A stretch of DNA of 46,534 nt, taken from Sphingobacteriales bacterium. GTDB lineage: Bacteria; Bacteroidota; Bacteroidia; Sphingobacteriales; Sphingobacteriaceae. The position numbers and the translations under genes are program-made. The notes under the pieces are model-generated. The model made no database searches, was not told the origin of the DNA, and worked only from the letters and a program-made list of their open reading frames with translations. Shown piece by piece: positions 9,031 through 18,344 of this stretch; the stretch's first letter is position 1; each line of letters begins with the position of its first letter. The DNA is taken from assembly GCA_015655115.1 (NCBI GenBank), contig JAATFQ010000275.1, positions 1 through 46,534 of the forward strand, given 5' to 3'.

Positions 9031-10224
9031 ATGGATACTATTGGAAAACTGGATTTTCTATTGAACGATGCCACCCTCGGCCAGCCGCTGAAGGATATAG
9101 CACTGAAAGTTCAACATGGAGAGAGAATAACCTTCGATGAAGGTGTTTATTTATATGAGCATGCTGAACTGGGATATCTTGGCGTTTTAGCCAACTATAT
9201 CAGGGAGCAAAAACACGGGGATAAAACATATTTCAACCGTAACTTTCATATTGAGCCTACTAATGTATGCGTTTACAGCTGCAATTTCTGTTCCTATTCA
9301 CGCCTGATCAAAGACCGTGAAGACGGATGGGAGATGAGTGTGGACGGCATGATCGATATCCTGAAAAAGTATGATGATGAACCTGTAACGGAAGTACATA
9401 TTACAGGTGGTGTAGTGCCTAAGCAAAATCTTGAGTTTTATGCTGAGTTTTTCAGACGCACGAAAGCACACCGCCCGGATTTACATATTAAAGCGCTGAC
9501 ACCGGTAGAATATTTCTATATTTTCAAAAAAGCAAAGCTCAGCCATTATGATGGCATGAAATATTTCAAGGAAGCCGGACTGGATTCTATGCCTGGCGGT
9601 GGAGCGGAGATTTTTCATCCGGAGGTGAGAGAGAAAATTGCACATGATAAATGTAATGCCGAACAATGGCTCGACATCCATGAACAGTCGCACAAGTTAG
9701 GCATGCGCTCTAATGCAACCATGTTATACGGGCATATTGAAAAATTCTGGCACCGCGTAGACCATATGGAGCGCCTGCGCCAGCTGCAGGACAAAACCGG
9801 CGGCTTCCAGGCTTTTATTCCCCTGAAGTTCAGAAACCAGAATAACCAGATGGATTATGTTCCTGAGGTCTCTGTAGTGGAAGATCTGAGGAATTATGCT
9901 ATTGCCCGTATTTATATGGACAACTTTGACCATATTAAAGCCTACTGGGCCATGATCAGCAGACAAACTGCTCAGCTGTCCCTCAATTTTGGTGTGGATG
10001 ATATCGATGGTACGCTGGACGATACGACCAAGATCTATTCTATGGCCGGTGCTGAAGAGCAAACACCAGGAATGAGCACCAGGGAGCTGGTGAACCTGAT
10101 CAAACAAGTACACAGACAACCTATTGAAAGGGATACATTATATAACGTGGTTACTGACTACACTGATTTTGTATTTGAAGAACAAGCTAAACCACAGTTT
10201 TATAAGTTACCGGTAATCAATTAA
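9031..10224 (+). CDS. mqnE: Aminofutalosine synthase
   Basis: 397 aa radical SAM enzyme of the futalosine menaquinone pathway. It joins the adenosyl radical of SAM to the enolpyruvyl benzoate made by MqnA. The cluster cysteines are Cys80, Cys84 and Cys87 in CVYSCNFCSYSR. The segment MPGGGAEIFHPEVREKI separates MqnE from the related MqnC. Its TAA shares a base with the next ATG (TAATG), so the phosphatase that follows is co-translated. mqnA lies 0.7 kb downstream. Confidence 0.88.
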   Translation: MDTIGKLDFLLNDATLGQPLKDIALKVQHGERITFDEGVYLYEHAELGYLGVLANYIREQKHGDKTYFNRNFHIEPTNVCVYSCNFCSYSRLIKDREDGWEMSVDGMIDILKKYDDEPVTEVHITGGVVPKQNLEFYAEFFRRTKAHRPDLHIKALTPVEYFYIFKKAKLSHYDGMKYFKEAGLDSMPGGGAEIFHPEVREKIAHDKCNAEQWLDIHEQSHKLGMRSNATMLYGHIEKFWHRVDHMERLRQLQDKTGGFQAFIPLKFRNQNNQMDYVPEVSVVEDLRNYAIARIYMDNFDHIKAYWAMISRQTAQLSLNFGVDDIDGTLDDTTKIYSMAGAEEQTPGMSTRELVNLIKQVHRQPIERDTLYNVVTDYTDFVFEEQAKPQFYKLPVIN

Positions 10225-10847
10225 TGGACAAAGAGCTTTATATCATTCGTCATGGCGAAACAGAATTTAATAAATTAGGAAGAATACAGGGCAGGGGCAT
10301 CAACAGTGACCTTAATGATACTGGCCGTGCACAGGGCGCTGCATTTTATGCGCTTTATAAGGATGTACCTTTTCAAAAGGTATACACTTCTGCATTAAAA
10401 CGTACACAGCAAACTGTACAGGGATTTATTGATGCCGGGATCCCCTGGGAAATACAATCCGGATTGGATGAGCTTGCCTGGGGCGAGCTGGAAGGACAGC
10501 ATACCAGCGAAGAAACGATCGGTGCTTTTAAAGATATTACTGAGAAGTGGCAGTCGGGCGACTATGATGCACACTTTGTTGGTGGCGAAAGTCCGAATGA
10601 TGTAGCTATCAGGCTGAAGGAAGCGATGGAGCTGATTATCAGCCGTAAGGACGAGAAACTGATCCTGATTTGTATGCACGGCAGGGCCTTACGATTGCTG
10701 ATGTGCCTGCTTACAGATAAACCGCTTTCACAGATGTATGACTACCCGCATCAGAATACTGGCTTGTATAAGCTTAGTCTTACGGGCGACAAGTTTACAA
10801 TTCTGGAAACTAACAATACCGATCATCTGAAGGCGGCTGTCATTTAG
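10224..10847 (+). CDS. Histidine phosphatase family protein
   Basis: 207 aa, phosphoglycerate mutase-like fold. The catalytic RHG motif is at IIRHGETEFN (His10), with the second His in ICMHGRALRL. GGESPNDVAIRL is also typical. Substrates in this family range from sugar phosphates to alpha-ribazole phosphate, and nothing here fixes one. One-base overlap with mqnE and mqnA next downstream suggest co-expression with menaquinone synthesis, but no phosphatase step is known in that pathway. Confidence 0.85.
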   Translation: MDKELYIIRHGETEFNKLGRIQGRGINSDLNDTGRAQGAAFYALYKDVPFQKVYTSALKRTQQTVQGFIDAGIPWEIQSGLDELAWGELEGQHTSEETIGAFKDITEKWQSGDYDAHFVGGESPNDVAIRLKEAMELIISRKDEKLILICMHGRALRLLMCLLTDKPLSQMYDYPHQNTGLYKLSLTGDKFTILETNNTDHLKAAVI

Positions 10848-10892
10848 CATTTCTGAAATTAATTTTGTGACAATTCAGAATACAGCTCTTGT

Positions 10893-10952
10893 TTTACGAC
10901 CCTTAATTTACAACTCATAATTTACGACTCTTTAATTTTCCGACCCTTAAAA
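10893..10952 (+). repeat. Four tandem 14-17 bp units before mqnA
   Basis: Consecutive imperfect copies: TTTACGACCCTTAA, TTTACAACTCATAA, TTTACGACTCTTTAA and TTTTCCGACCCTTAAAA. They end about 10 bp before the TTG start of mqnA and so cover its leader. A TAATTTTG box (10860-10867) upstream could be the -7 element. Confidence 0.7.
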
Positions 10953-10962
10953 TTCAATACAA

Positions 10963-11688
10963 TTGGACAAGATTAAAATTTCTGCTGTTGCTTATACCAA
11001 CACCAAACCATTTATCTACGGCATTAAACATTCAGCAGTATTAGACAAAATAGATTTAACCTTAGATATACCATCAGATTGTGCAGCAAAGGTTATCGAT
11101 GGAAGTGTAGACCTTGGATTAATTCCGGTGGCGGCAATTTTAAATGTGCCAAATCCAACTATCATCTCTTCGTACTGTATAGGCTCCGTGGGTGCTGTAA
11201 ATTCAGTATTTATCTTCAGCAGTGTACCTGCAAATGAAATTAAGACTGTTCGGCTTGACCCTGAATCCAGGACTTCCAATAACCTGGCTAAGGTGCTGTT
11301 AAAGTTTTTTTACAAACAGGAGGTGGAATTTACTACCGCACAAGACACGGAAACTGATGCAATTGTACTGATTGGTGATCGTACCTTCGGGAAAAAAGGC
11401 GATTATGCGTATGCTTATGATATGGGAGAGGAGTGGATGAAATTCACCGGTCTTCCGTTTGTATATGCTGCCTGGGTAGCTAACAAGCCTATTCCTGAAG
11501 ATTTTGTAATGGAGTTCAATGCTGCTTTGAAGATGGGCCTGGCTTCGCGCGACAAGGTTATCAGTGAGCTTACGCCGAATCCTTTATTTGATCTTGAAGA
11601 CTACCTGATGCATAAACTGGATTTTGAGCTTACCGATGAAAAAAGAAAAGCACTGGACTTATTCTTATCGTACATCAAACAGCTGTAA
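10963..11688 (+). CDS. mqnA: Chorismate dehydratase
   Basis: 241 aa MqnA-type protein of the periplasmic-binding-like fold that dehydrates chorismate to 3-enolpyruvyl benzoate, the first step of the futalosine pathway. ISAVAYTNTKPFIYG at the start, DLGLIPVAAI (about 50-60) and LDPESRTSNNLAK are family features. The start is TTG at 10963, since the family N-terminus begins just there and no ATG or GTG fits. MqnE acts on its product. Confidence 0.88.
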   Translation: MDKIKISAVAYTNTKPFIYGIKHSAVLDKIDLTLDIPSDCAAKVIDGSVDLGLIPVAAILNVPNPTIISSYCIGSVGAVNSVFIFSSVPANEIKTVRLDPESRTSNNLAKVLLKFFYKQEVEFTTAQDTETDAIVLIGDRTFGKKGDYAYAYDMGEEWMKFTGLPFVYAAWVANKPIPEDFVMEFNAALKMGLASRDKVISELTPNPLFDLEDYLMHKLDFELTDEKRKALDLFLSYIKQL

Positions 11689-11756
11689 CCTCTGCTTTTT
11701 TTCGCATTTTGCGTTTTAAATTTAAAAAAAAGAGTAAAGCTACAGGGTTAGATAGT

Positions 11757-11783
11757 ATATTTACACTTTTGTAAAGTAAATAT
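11757..11783 (+). promoter_or_regulatory. Inverted repeat over the mutS initiation region
   Basis: ATATTTAC (11757-11764) and GTAAATAT (11776-11783) are perfect inverted arms ending three bases before the TTG start of mutS. In RNA it would form a hairpin across the ribosome-binding region. Function is unknown. Confidence 0.35.
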
Positions 11784-11786
11784 ATT

Positions 11787-14396
11787 TTGGCTAAAGATAA
11801 TACGAAGGAAACACCATTAATGCAACAATACAATGCTATAAAAGCAAAGTATCCGGGAGCATTATTATTGTTTAGAGTTGGTGATTTTTATGAAACTTTT
11901 GGTGAGGATGCCATCAAAACATCCCAGATTTTAGGAATAGTTTTAACCCGGCGCGGGAACGTGGCCGCTGCTAACTCTGAACTTGCTGGTTTCCCACACC
12001 ACTCATTGGAGATCTATCTCTCTAAACTGGTGAGTGCCGGACAGCGGGTGGCGATATGCGATCAGCTGGAAGACCCTAAGTCGACCAAAACTATTGTTAA
12101 AAGGGGTGTTACGGAATTAGTAACTCCTGGTATAGCATATAATGACAATATCCTGAGTCAGAAGTCCAACAATTACCTGGCTGCAGTATATTTTGAAAAA
12201 CAGCTGATAGGGGTTTCATTTCTGGATATCTCTACAGGCGAATTTCATGTAGCACAAGGCAATGCCGAGTATGTAGACAAGCTGCTGCAGGGATTCAGGC
12301 CTACTGAGGTCGTTTTTCAGAAAAGTAAACGCCAGGAGTTTGTAGAGTTATTCGGCGATAAGTTTTACACTTTCGCACTGGACGACTGGGCTTTTACTGG
12401 TGACTATGCCAATGAGGTCCTAAATAAACATTTCGAGGTTATTTCTTTAAAAGGGTTTGGTGTCGACAAACTCCATGCAGGTGTGATTGCCGGTGGTGTA
12501 GCCTTACATTACCTGGGCGAAACCGAGCACCGCAACCTTAAACATATTTCTGCAATTTCCCGTTTAGAGGAAGATAATTTCATGTGGCTGGACAGGTTTA
12601 CGATCCGTAACCTGGAGCTGGTCAGCTCTGCCAATGAAAATGCGATGACCTTATTCAATGTGCTTGACCAGACTTCTACACCTATGGGTGCCAGGATGCT
12701 GCACAAATGGATCATCATGCCCCTGAAAGAACTTAAGCCTATTCAGGAGCGCCTGGGTATGGTAGAGTTTTTTACTGAACATGAAGGTTTAATAGAAGAG
12801 TTTTTAACGTTTATCAAGCAGATAGGCGACCTGGAGCGGCTGATTTCCAAAGTAGGCTTGCAGAGATGTGGCCCGCGCGAATTGTGCCAGTTAAAGAAAT
12901 CACTTTACCATATTGAAGCAGTGAAGAATACCGCCGAGCTGTCTGATAATCCGTACTTAATGGATCTTGCCGCAGGACTAGACCCATGTCTGAGTATCCG
13001 CGAAAAGCTGGAACTGGAGCTGCAGCAGGACCCGCCGGCATTGTTGCTGAAAGGGAATGTTATTGCCGAAGGCATAGATGCGGAGCTGGACAGGCTGCGT
13101 GCCATTTCAACTGGCGGAAAGGATTTCCTGATCGAGATACAGAAAAGAGAATCTGCCAATACAGGGATTCCTTCTCTAAAGATATCATTTAATAATGTTC
13201 ATGGCTATTACCTGGAAGTAACGAATACCCATAAAGATAAGGTGCCGGCCGACTGGATACGTAAGCAGACGTTGGTAAATGCTGAGCGTTACATTACACC
13301 GGAACTAAAGGAGTATGAAGAGCAGATCCTGGGGGCCGAAGATAAAATACAACAGATTGAAGCAAGGCTTTACGGGCAGCTTACGCAGCAGGTAATGGCA
13401 TACATCAAACCTATTCAGCGTGATGCATTTATTATTGCCCAGCTGGATGTGTTGCTGTGCTTTGCGCAGCTGGCCCTGAAAAACCATTATGCAAAGCCCG
13501 TGCTTCACAACACGAAAGTACTTGATATTAAAGGTGGAAGACATCCGGTAATTGAAAAACGGCTTCCAGTTGGCGAAGAATATATCACTAATGATGTATT
13601 CCTTGACAGCGATAGTCAGCAGATCATCATTATTACCGGTCCCAATATGTCGGGTAAGTCGGCCATTTTGCGGCAGACGGCCCTGATTGTGCTCATGGCA
13701 CAGATGGGGTGTTTTGTACCGGCGAAAGCGGCGAGTATAGGTATTGTGGATAAAATATTTACCCGCGTGGGTGCCTCAGACAATCTTTCTTCAGGGGAGA
13801 GTACATTCATGGTAGAAATGAATGAGACTGCCAGTATCCTGAATAATATATCCGACAACAGTCTTATCCTGCTGGATGAGATCGGCAGGGGCACGAGTAC
13901 TTACGATGGTATTTCCATTGCCTGGGCGATCGCAGAGTTCCTGCATACACATCCCACAGCACGGCCCAAGACTTTGTTCGCCACACATTACCATGAGCTG
14001 AATGAGCTGGCGACCACAATGGCGCGCATAAAAAACTTCAACGTTTCGATTAAGGAGTTAGGCAATAAGGTTATTTTCCTGCGTAAGCTGATCCCCGGGG
14101 GCAGTGAGCATAGTTTTGGTATCCATGTGGCTAAGATGGCTGGTATGCCGCCGAAGCTGATCAGCAGGGCAAATGAGATTTTAAAAAAGCTGGAAATCGA
14201 CAGGACTGAGGGTCAAAGTATCAAGGACAGTATCAAGAAGGTACAGAACCAGGCCTACCAGCTGCATATGTTTGCAGTAGAAGACCCGGTACTCGTACAG
14301 ATCAGGGATATGCTGAATAACCTGGATGTAAACGTGCTGACGCCTGTAGAGGCCTTACTGAAACTGGATGAGATACAGCGGTTAATCAAAAATTAA
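11787..14396 (+). CDS. mutS: DNA mismatch repair protein MutS
   Basis: 869 aa ATPase that recognises mismatches and recruits MutL. The mismatch-wedging Phe-x-Glu is FYE at residues 34-36. Walker A GPNMSGKS is near 618-625 and Walker B LLDEIGRGTS near 695-704. The full MutS1 layout is present, with a C-terminal dimerisation region. The start is TTG at 11787 (reading MAKDNTKETPLMQQYNAIK); the next ATG at codon 12 would cut into the conserved N-terminus. An inverted repeat lies over its start. Confidence 0.96.
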   Translation: MAKDNTKETPLMQQYNAIKAKYPGALLLFRVGDFYETFGEDAIKTSQILGIVLTRRGNVAAANSELAGFPHHSLEIYLSKLVSAGQRVAICDQLEDPKSTKTIVKRGVTELVTPGIAYNDNILSQKSNNYLAAVYFEKQLIGVSFLDISTGEFHVAQGNAEYVDKLLQGFRPTEVVFQKSKRQEFVELFGDKFYTFALDDWAFTGDYANEVLNKHFEVISLKGFGVDKLHAGVIAGGVALHYLGETEHRNLKHISAISRLEEDNFMWLDRFTIRNLELVSSANENAMTLFNVLDQTSTPMGARMLHKWIIMPLKELKPIQERLGMVEFFTEHEGLIEEFLTFIKQIGDLERLISKVGLQRCGPRELCQLKKSLYHIEAVKNTAELSDNPYLMDLAAGLDPCLSIREKLELELQQDPPALLLKGNVIAEGIDAELDRLRAISTGGKDFLIEIQKRESANTGIPSLKISFNNVHGYYLEVTNTHKDKVPADWIRKQTLVNAERYITPELKEYEEQILGAEDKIQQIEARLYGQLTQQVMAYIKPIQRDAFIIAQLDVLLCFAQLALKNHYAKPVLHNTKVLDIKGGRHPVIEKRLPVGEEYITNDVFLDSDSQQIIIITGPNMSGKSAILRQTALIVLMAQMGCFVPAKAASIGIVDKIFTRVGASDNLSSGESTFMVEMNETASILNNISDNSLILLDEIGRGTSTYDGISIAWAIAEFLHTHPTARPKTLFATHYHELNELATTMARIKNFNVSIKELGNKVIFLRKLIPGGSEHSFGIHVAKMAGMPPKLISRANEILKKLEIDRTEGQSIKDSIKKVQNQAYQLHMFAVEDPVLVQIRDMLNNLDVNVLTPVEALLKLDEIQRLIKN

Positions 14397-14401
14397 GCGA
14401 T

Positions 14402-14920
14402 ATGGATAAGCAGGTCAGGCATGGTTATCAGGGGTATACATTTCTTTCTATTGGGATGATCGTGTTGATGCTGCTTTCTTCCTGCGGAAGCAGAAAGTTC
14501 AGATATAGTTCGGAAACCAAGGCGGCGAAAGCCGCAGATGCTATGGCAAACCTTCACAGCAGGTCTCTTTATCGTTTTATTACCGATTGGGCAGGTGTAA
14601 AGTACAAGCTGGGTGGACTGGATAAAAGGGGTATTGATTGTTCTGGCTTTGCATTGTTGCTGAATAAAGAGATTTATGGTGTAAATTTACCACGTCGTAC
14701 TGCAGATCAGGCGGGGATGATCAAAGAGAAGAGTCAGCAGCAGCTGGAAGAAGGGGACCTGGTCTTCTTTTCTTTTGGTGGCAATGGTATTGATCATGTT
14801 GGTATTTACCTCAATCATGGTTTTTTTGTTCATGCCTCAACTACACGCGGGGTAATCGTTGATGATTTGAACCTGCCCGCTTATCAGCGTGTTTTGATTA
14901 AAGCAGGGCCTGTTAAATAA
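14402..14920 (+). CDS. NlpC/P60 family lipoprotein
   Basis: 172 aa cell-wall hydrolase-like protein. A membrane signal ends in lipobox LSSC (Cys28). The NlpC/P60 papain-like catalytic residues are Cys80 (GIDCSGF), His132 (DHVGIYL) and His144 (FVHAST). Members cut peptide stems of peptidoglycan. It starts 5 bp after the mutS stop and may be read through from it, with no functional link known. Confidence 0.85.
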   Translation: MDKQVRHGYQGYTFLSIGMIVLMLLSSCGSRKFRYSSETKAAKAADAMANLHSRSLYRFITDWAGVKYKLGGLDKRGIDCSGFALLLNKEIYGVNLPRRTADQAGMIKEKSQQQLEEGDLVFFSFGGNGIDHVGIYLNHGFFVHASTTRGVIVDDLNLPAYQRVLIKAGPVK

Positions 14921-15010
14921 AAACCGGTGCCTGTTGACTAAATTTAAGATAATAAATAGCGCTGTAGGACACAGCAGATGGACTTAAAAAAAACATATAC
15001 TGATGAAACC

Positions 15011-15057
15011 ATCATGATTTTTCAAATCACACCACGAGATGAATATAAAATCATGAT
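15011..15057. repeat. 11-bp inverted repeat in the gap after the NlpC/P60 gene
   Basis: ATCATGATTTT (15011-15021) and AAAATCATGAT (15047-15057) are perfect inverted arms with a 25-nt spacer. There is no T-run, so it is not a classical terminator. It lies about 35 bp ahead of the 40-codon ORF at 15092 and could be an operator. A 29-codon ORF at 14978-15067 spans it and is probably chance. Confidence 0.5.
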
Positions 15058-15091
15058 AGCTTTATAACCGATAAAAGACAAATATATTCTA

Positions 15092-15214
15092 ATGAAAAAC
15101 GCTGATAACGACATTTCCTTTTGGACCAAATATAAAAAGTTTGCATCTACCGAAATATTGATGTATCTTATTATGATAATTGGTATAACGTTAGGAATTA
15201 TATTCCTTAGCTAA
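15092..15214 (+). CDS. Small single-helix membrane protein, 40 aa
   Basis: MKNADNDISFWTKYKKFAST followed by a hydrophobic helix to the end (ILMYLIMIIGITLGIIFLS). The layout is an amphipathic, positively charged N-terminus on the cytoplasmic side and one C-terminal membrane anchor. The ATG is preceded by an A/T-rich leader as elsewhere in this window. The family is not recognised. The 380-bp gap 14921-15300 otherwise holds only the inverted repeat listed separately. Confidence 0.65.
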   Translation: MKNADNDISFWTKYKKFASTEILMYLIMIIGITLGIIFLS

Positions 15215-15300
15215 AATATAAATCCAGGGATATCTATTAAAGCTTTCGTAGCTTTGAATTTTCCCTGTTGGATTGACCGTATAAAAAATAAAATATAGAG

Positions 15301-16314
15301 ATGAAATTAAATCTAATCCGTCCCCTGGCCTTTTTTGATCTGGAGACCACTGGTATTAATGTAGGTACAGACCGTATCGTCGAAATTGCAATTTTAAAAG
15401 CTATGCCAGACGGGTCAGAGCTTATTAAATCAATGCGGATCAATCCGGAAATGCCTATTCCTCTACAGTCGTCACTTATCCATGGTATCTATGATAAGGA
15501 TGTTGTAGATGAACTGACTTTTAAGGATGCTGCAAAAGAGCTTGCCGCATTTATTGGGGATGCTGACCTTGCAGGGTATAATTCCAACAGGTTTGATATT
15601 CCTGTGCTGCTGGAAGAATTTCTGCGCGCAGGTGTGGATTTCGAAATGAACGACCGCAAGTTTGTGGATGTACAGAATATCTTCCACCAGATGGAGCAAC
15701 GTACACTACGTGCTGCTCACAAGTTCTACTGCGGACAGGATATTATCAATGCGCACTCTGCGGAGGCGGATATCACTGCTACTTATCATGTATTGCTGGC
15801 ACAGCTGGACCGTTATGAGGGGGTAGATTTTGAAGATAAACAGGGAAATATTTCCCAGCCAGTGAAGAACGACGTAGACTCTCTGCATGCTTTTACGAAC
15901 ATGAATAAGCCTGTGGATTTTGCAGGCAGAATGGTGTTTAATGAGAATGGTGAAGAGGTGTTTAACTTCGGTAAACATAAAAATAAAACTGTTGAGCAGG
16001 TGTTCGATATGGAACCCAGCTATTATGCATGGATGAAACAGGGCGATTTCCCTCTGTATACCAAAAAGAAACTGGAAGAGATCTGGACAAGATGGAGCAA
16101 GAAAAAAGGGCCTAAACAGGCACCACAAAACAATCCTGCACGACCTGTTCAGCCTGCAAGACCTGCTCAGCCTGCAGCTGTGGCGCAGCCCAGGAAACCT
16201 TTTCAGCAGCCACAACAGAAGCCTGCTGTGCACCCACAGCCTAAGAAAGAGGTGCCTGCAGTGAATGTTACTCCTGATATGCTGGAACAACTGAAGATGA
16301 AATTCGGTAAATAG
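15301..16314 (+). CDS. DnaQ-like 3'-5' exonuclease with Pro/Gln-rich tail
   Basis: 337 aa. The DEDDh exonuclease motifs are FDLETTG (Asp13, Glu15), YNSNRFDIPVL (third Asp) and HSAEAD (His and last Asp) within residues 1-180. Residues about 205-270 (FNFGKHKNKTVEQV, YYAWMKQGDFP) form the small domain often found C-terminal to ExoX-like exonucleases. The last 60 residues are a Pro/Gln/Ala-rich linker-like tail with PARPVQPARPAQP repeats. It probably trims DNA or RNA 3' ends; whether it serves replication or repair is not shown. Confidence 0.85.
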   Translation: MKLNLIRPLAFFDLETTGINVGTDRIVEIAILKAMPDGSELIKSMRINPEMPIPLQSSLIHGIYDKDVVDELTFKDAAKELAAFIGDADLAGYNSNRFDIPVLLEEFLRAGVDFEMNDRKFVDVQNIFHQMEQRTLRAAHKFYCGQDIINAHSAEADITATYHVLLAQLDRYEGVDFEDKQGNISQPVKNDVDSLHAFTNMNKPVDFAGRMVFNENGEEVFNFGKHKNKTVEQVFDMEPSYYAWMKQGDFPLYTKKKLEEIWTRWSKKKGPKQAPQNNPARPVQPARPAQPAAVAQPRKPFQQPQQKPAVHPQPKKEVPAVNVTPDMLEQLKMKFGK

Positions 16315-16477
16315 GATCTCTGAACGGGTTTAACTGGTTGGTATCCGCAAAGGAAAGAATTCAATAGAAGAACAATATAACCAGCAAACAGGATTGATAA
16401 ACAAGATTATCAGAGTTAAAACAGGATTAGCAAAATTGGGATTGATAAAAGCGGTAAGTAAAACAGCATTGGCATTG

Positions 16478-18343
16478 ATGAAGAAAATAATTTTATTATC
16501 CCTTTTTGGAATATTGGGATTTACAGCGTATGCACAGCAGACGCTGCCTGTCCCGGCAGAATTCCAAAAGGCATATGCTAATGGAACCAGGGCTATAAAC
16601 GGTCAACCGGGACCGAAATACTGGCAGAATACTGCTGATTACACATTGAAGGTTGATTTTAACCCTTCATCAAGAGTACTGAAGGGTACTGTGGATGTGG
16701 TTTATAAAAATAACAGCACAGATACACTAAAGGAGCTGTGGTTTAAGCTATATCCCAATTTGTATAAAAAAGGGGCTCCGCGTACATCTGATATCGCCGC
16801 CAGCGACCTGACGGATGGTGTTCAAGTGTCTGCCTTTGTGCTGAATGGTGAGGTTGTCCCGCTGAATACGCTGGTGATCGATGCCACAAATATGCATACT
16901 TCCGTCCCCTCAATTGCTCCCGGTAAAAGCGTGACGCTGAAAGTTACTTATCAATATGAACTGAATAAGGGCTCCCACACGAGGACGGGCCAGGTGGATG
17001 CAGGCTCTCATTTTGTAGCTTATTTTTTCCCTCGTATTGCAGTTTATGATGATGTGGATGGATGGAACAAGTACCCCTATACTGGTGATGCTGAGTTTTA
17101 CAACGATTTCTGCAATTTTAAAGCGGAAATCACTGTTCCCGGGAATTTCGTGATATGGGCTACGGGTGATTTGACGAATGCAAAAACCGTGCTGACAAAG
17201 CAGGTGGCAGACCGCATCGCCCTAGCTGAGAAATCGGATTCTGTGATCAATGTGATTACTAAAGCTGATCTTGAAAATAAACGGGTGACGAAGGCTCTCC
17301 CTTTCAATACCTGGAAGTTCGATGCCAAAAATGTGAGCGACTTTGTCTTTGCCCTGAGTGACCATTACCTGTGGAAGTCGACCAGTTTGGTGGTAGACCC
17401 CAGAACAAAGCGCAGAACGCGTGTAGATGCTGCTTTTAACCCTATCCACAAGGATTATTTTGAGGTGATCGACTTTGCGCGCCAGTCGGTGCAGCTGATG
17501 AGTTATGAGTTTCCGAAATGGCCTTACCCTTACGCACATGAAACGGTGTTTGACGGACTGGATCAGATGGAGTACCCAATGATGGTGAATGATAATCCTG
17601 TGGCTAAAAGGGAGGATGCCATTACACTGACGGTACACGAGATTTTCCATACGATGTTCCCGTTCTACATGGGAACAAATGAAACGAAGTATGGCTGGAT
17701 GGATGAAGGATGGGCAACGATCTCGGAATGGCTCTTGTCGCCCAAAATCGATACGACAATGGTAGATGAGTATGGAATACAACCCACTGCATCGTCGTCT
17801 GGCTCAAAGAATGATAGTCCAATTATGACGCTTACTCCTGATCTGAAAGGCTCCGGCAGCTTTACAAATTCGTATCCTAAACCTGCTTTGGGCTATTTGT
17901 TTGTTAAGGACTACCTGGGAGACTCGTTGTTTACAAAGGCTCTGCACCATTATATCAGCTCATGGAACGGAAAGCACCCTATGCCTTTCGACTTCTTTTA
18001 CAGTATGAATGAAGGATCTGGAAAGAATATGGATTGGTTCTGGAAACGATGGTTTTTTGATGAGGGTGTTACGGACCTGGGGATCGTGGCTGTAGATAAA
18101 ACTGCTGGTGGTTACGAGATTAAGATTGAGAATAAAAGCAATAAACCGATGCCGGTTTACCTGAAGCTGACTTATGCTGATGGTTCTTCTAAGCAGATGC
18201 ATGAGAGTATTGGTGTCTGGGAAAAGGGCGATAAGGTGATTTCTTTGCCTGTTGCTACTGTTAAGGTGCTGAAGAATGTTTTATTGGGTAATACGTATGT
18301 GCCTGATAAGGATAGATCTAATAATAGTTTTTCTGTTAAATAG
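16478..18343 (+). CDS. M1 family metallopeptidase, secreted
   Basis: About 621 aa from the ATG at 16478, which begins a clean signal peptide (MKKIILLSLFGILGFTAYAQ); an in-frame start at 16394 would bury it. The zinc site is HEIFH (387-391) with Glu410 in DEGWA, spaced by 18 residues as in M1 aminopeptidases. The usual GAMEN motif is replaced by QMEYP. The protein is probably a periplasmic or surface aminopeptidase. The variant GAMEN loop is common in Bacteroidota M1-like proteins and may change substrate choice. Confidence 0.85.
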   Translation: MKKIILLSLFGILGFTAYAQQTLPVPAEFQKAYANGTRAINGQPGPKYWQNTADYTLKVDFNPSSRVLKGTVDVVYKNNSTDTLKELWFKLYPNLYKKGAPRTSDIAASDLTDGVQVSAFVLNGEVVPLNTLVIDATNMHTSVPSIAPGKSVTLKVTYQYELNKGSHTRTGQVDAGSHFVAYFFPRIAVYDDVDGWNKYPYTGDAEFYNDFCNFKAEITVPGNFVIWATGDLTNAKTVLTKQVADRIALAEKSDSVINVITKADLENKRVTKALPFNTWKFDAKNVSDFVFALSDHYLWKSTSLVVDPRTKRRTRVDAAFNPIHKDYFEVIDFARQSVQLMSYEFPKWPYPYAHETVFDGLDQMEYPMMVNDNPVAKREDAITLTVHEIFHTMFPFYMGTNETKYGWMDEGWATISEWLLSPKIDTTMVDEYGIQPTASSSGSKNDSPIMTLTPDLKGSGSFTNSYPKPALGYLFVKDYLGDSLFTKALHHYISSWNGKHPMPFDFFYSMNEGSGKNMDWFWKRWFFDEGVTDLGIVAVDKTAGGYEIKIENKSNKPMPVYLKLTYADGSSKQMHESIGVWEKGDKVISLPVATVKVLKNVLLGNTYVPDKDRSNNSFSVK

Positions 18344-18344
18344 G

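Noticed and set aside
11703..11713. Small CGCA-TTT-TGCG hairpin after mqnA
   Set aside because: Four-bp stem; could be a weak terminator but too short to support.
14978..15067. 29-codon ORF (MDLKKTYTDETIMIFQ...) in the gap after the NlpC/P60 gene
   Set aside because: It spans the 11-bp inverted repeat, has no membrane or domain signal, and could arise by chance; the 40-codon ORF after it is stronger.
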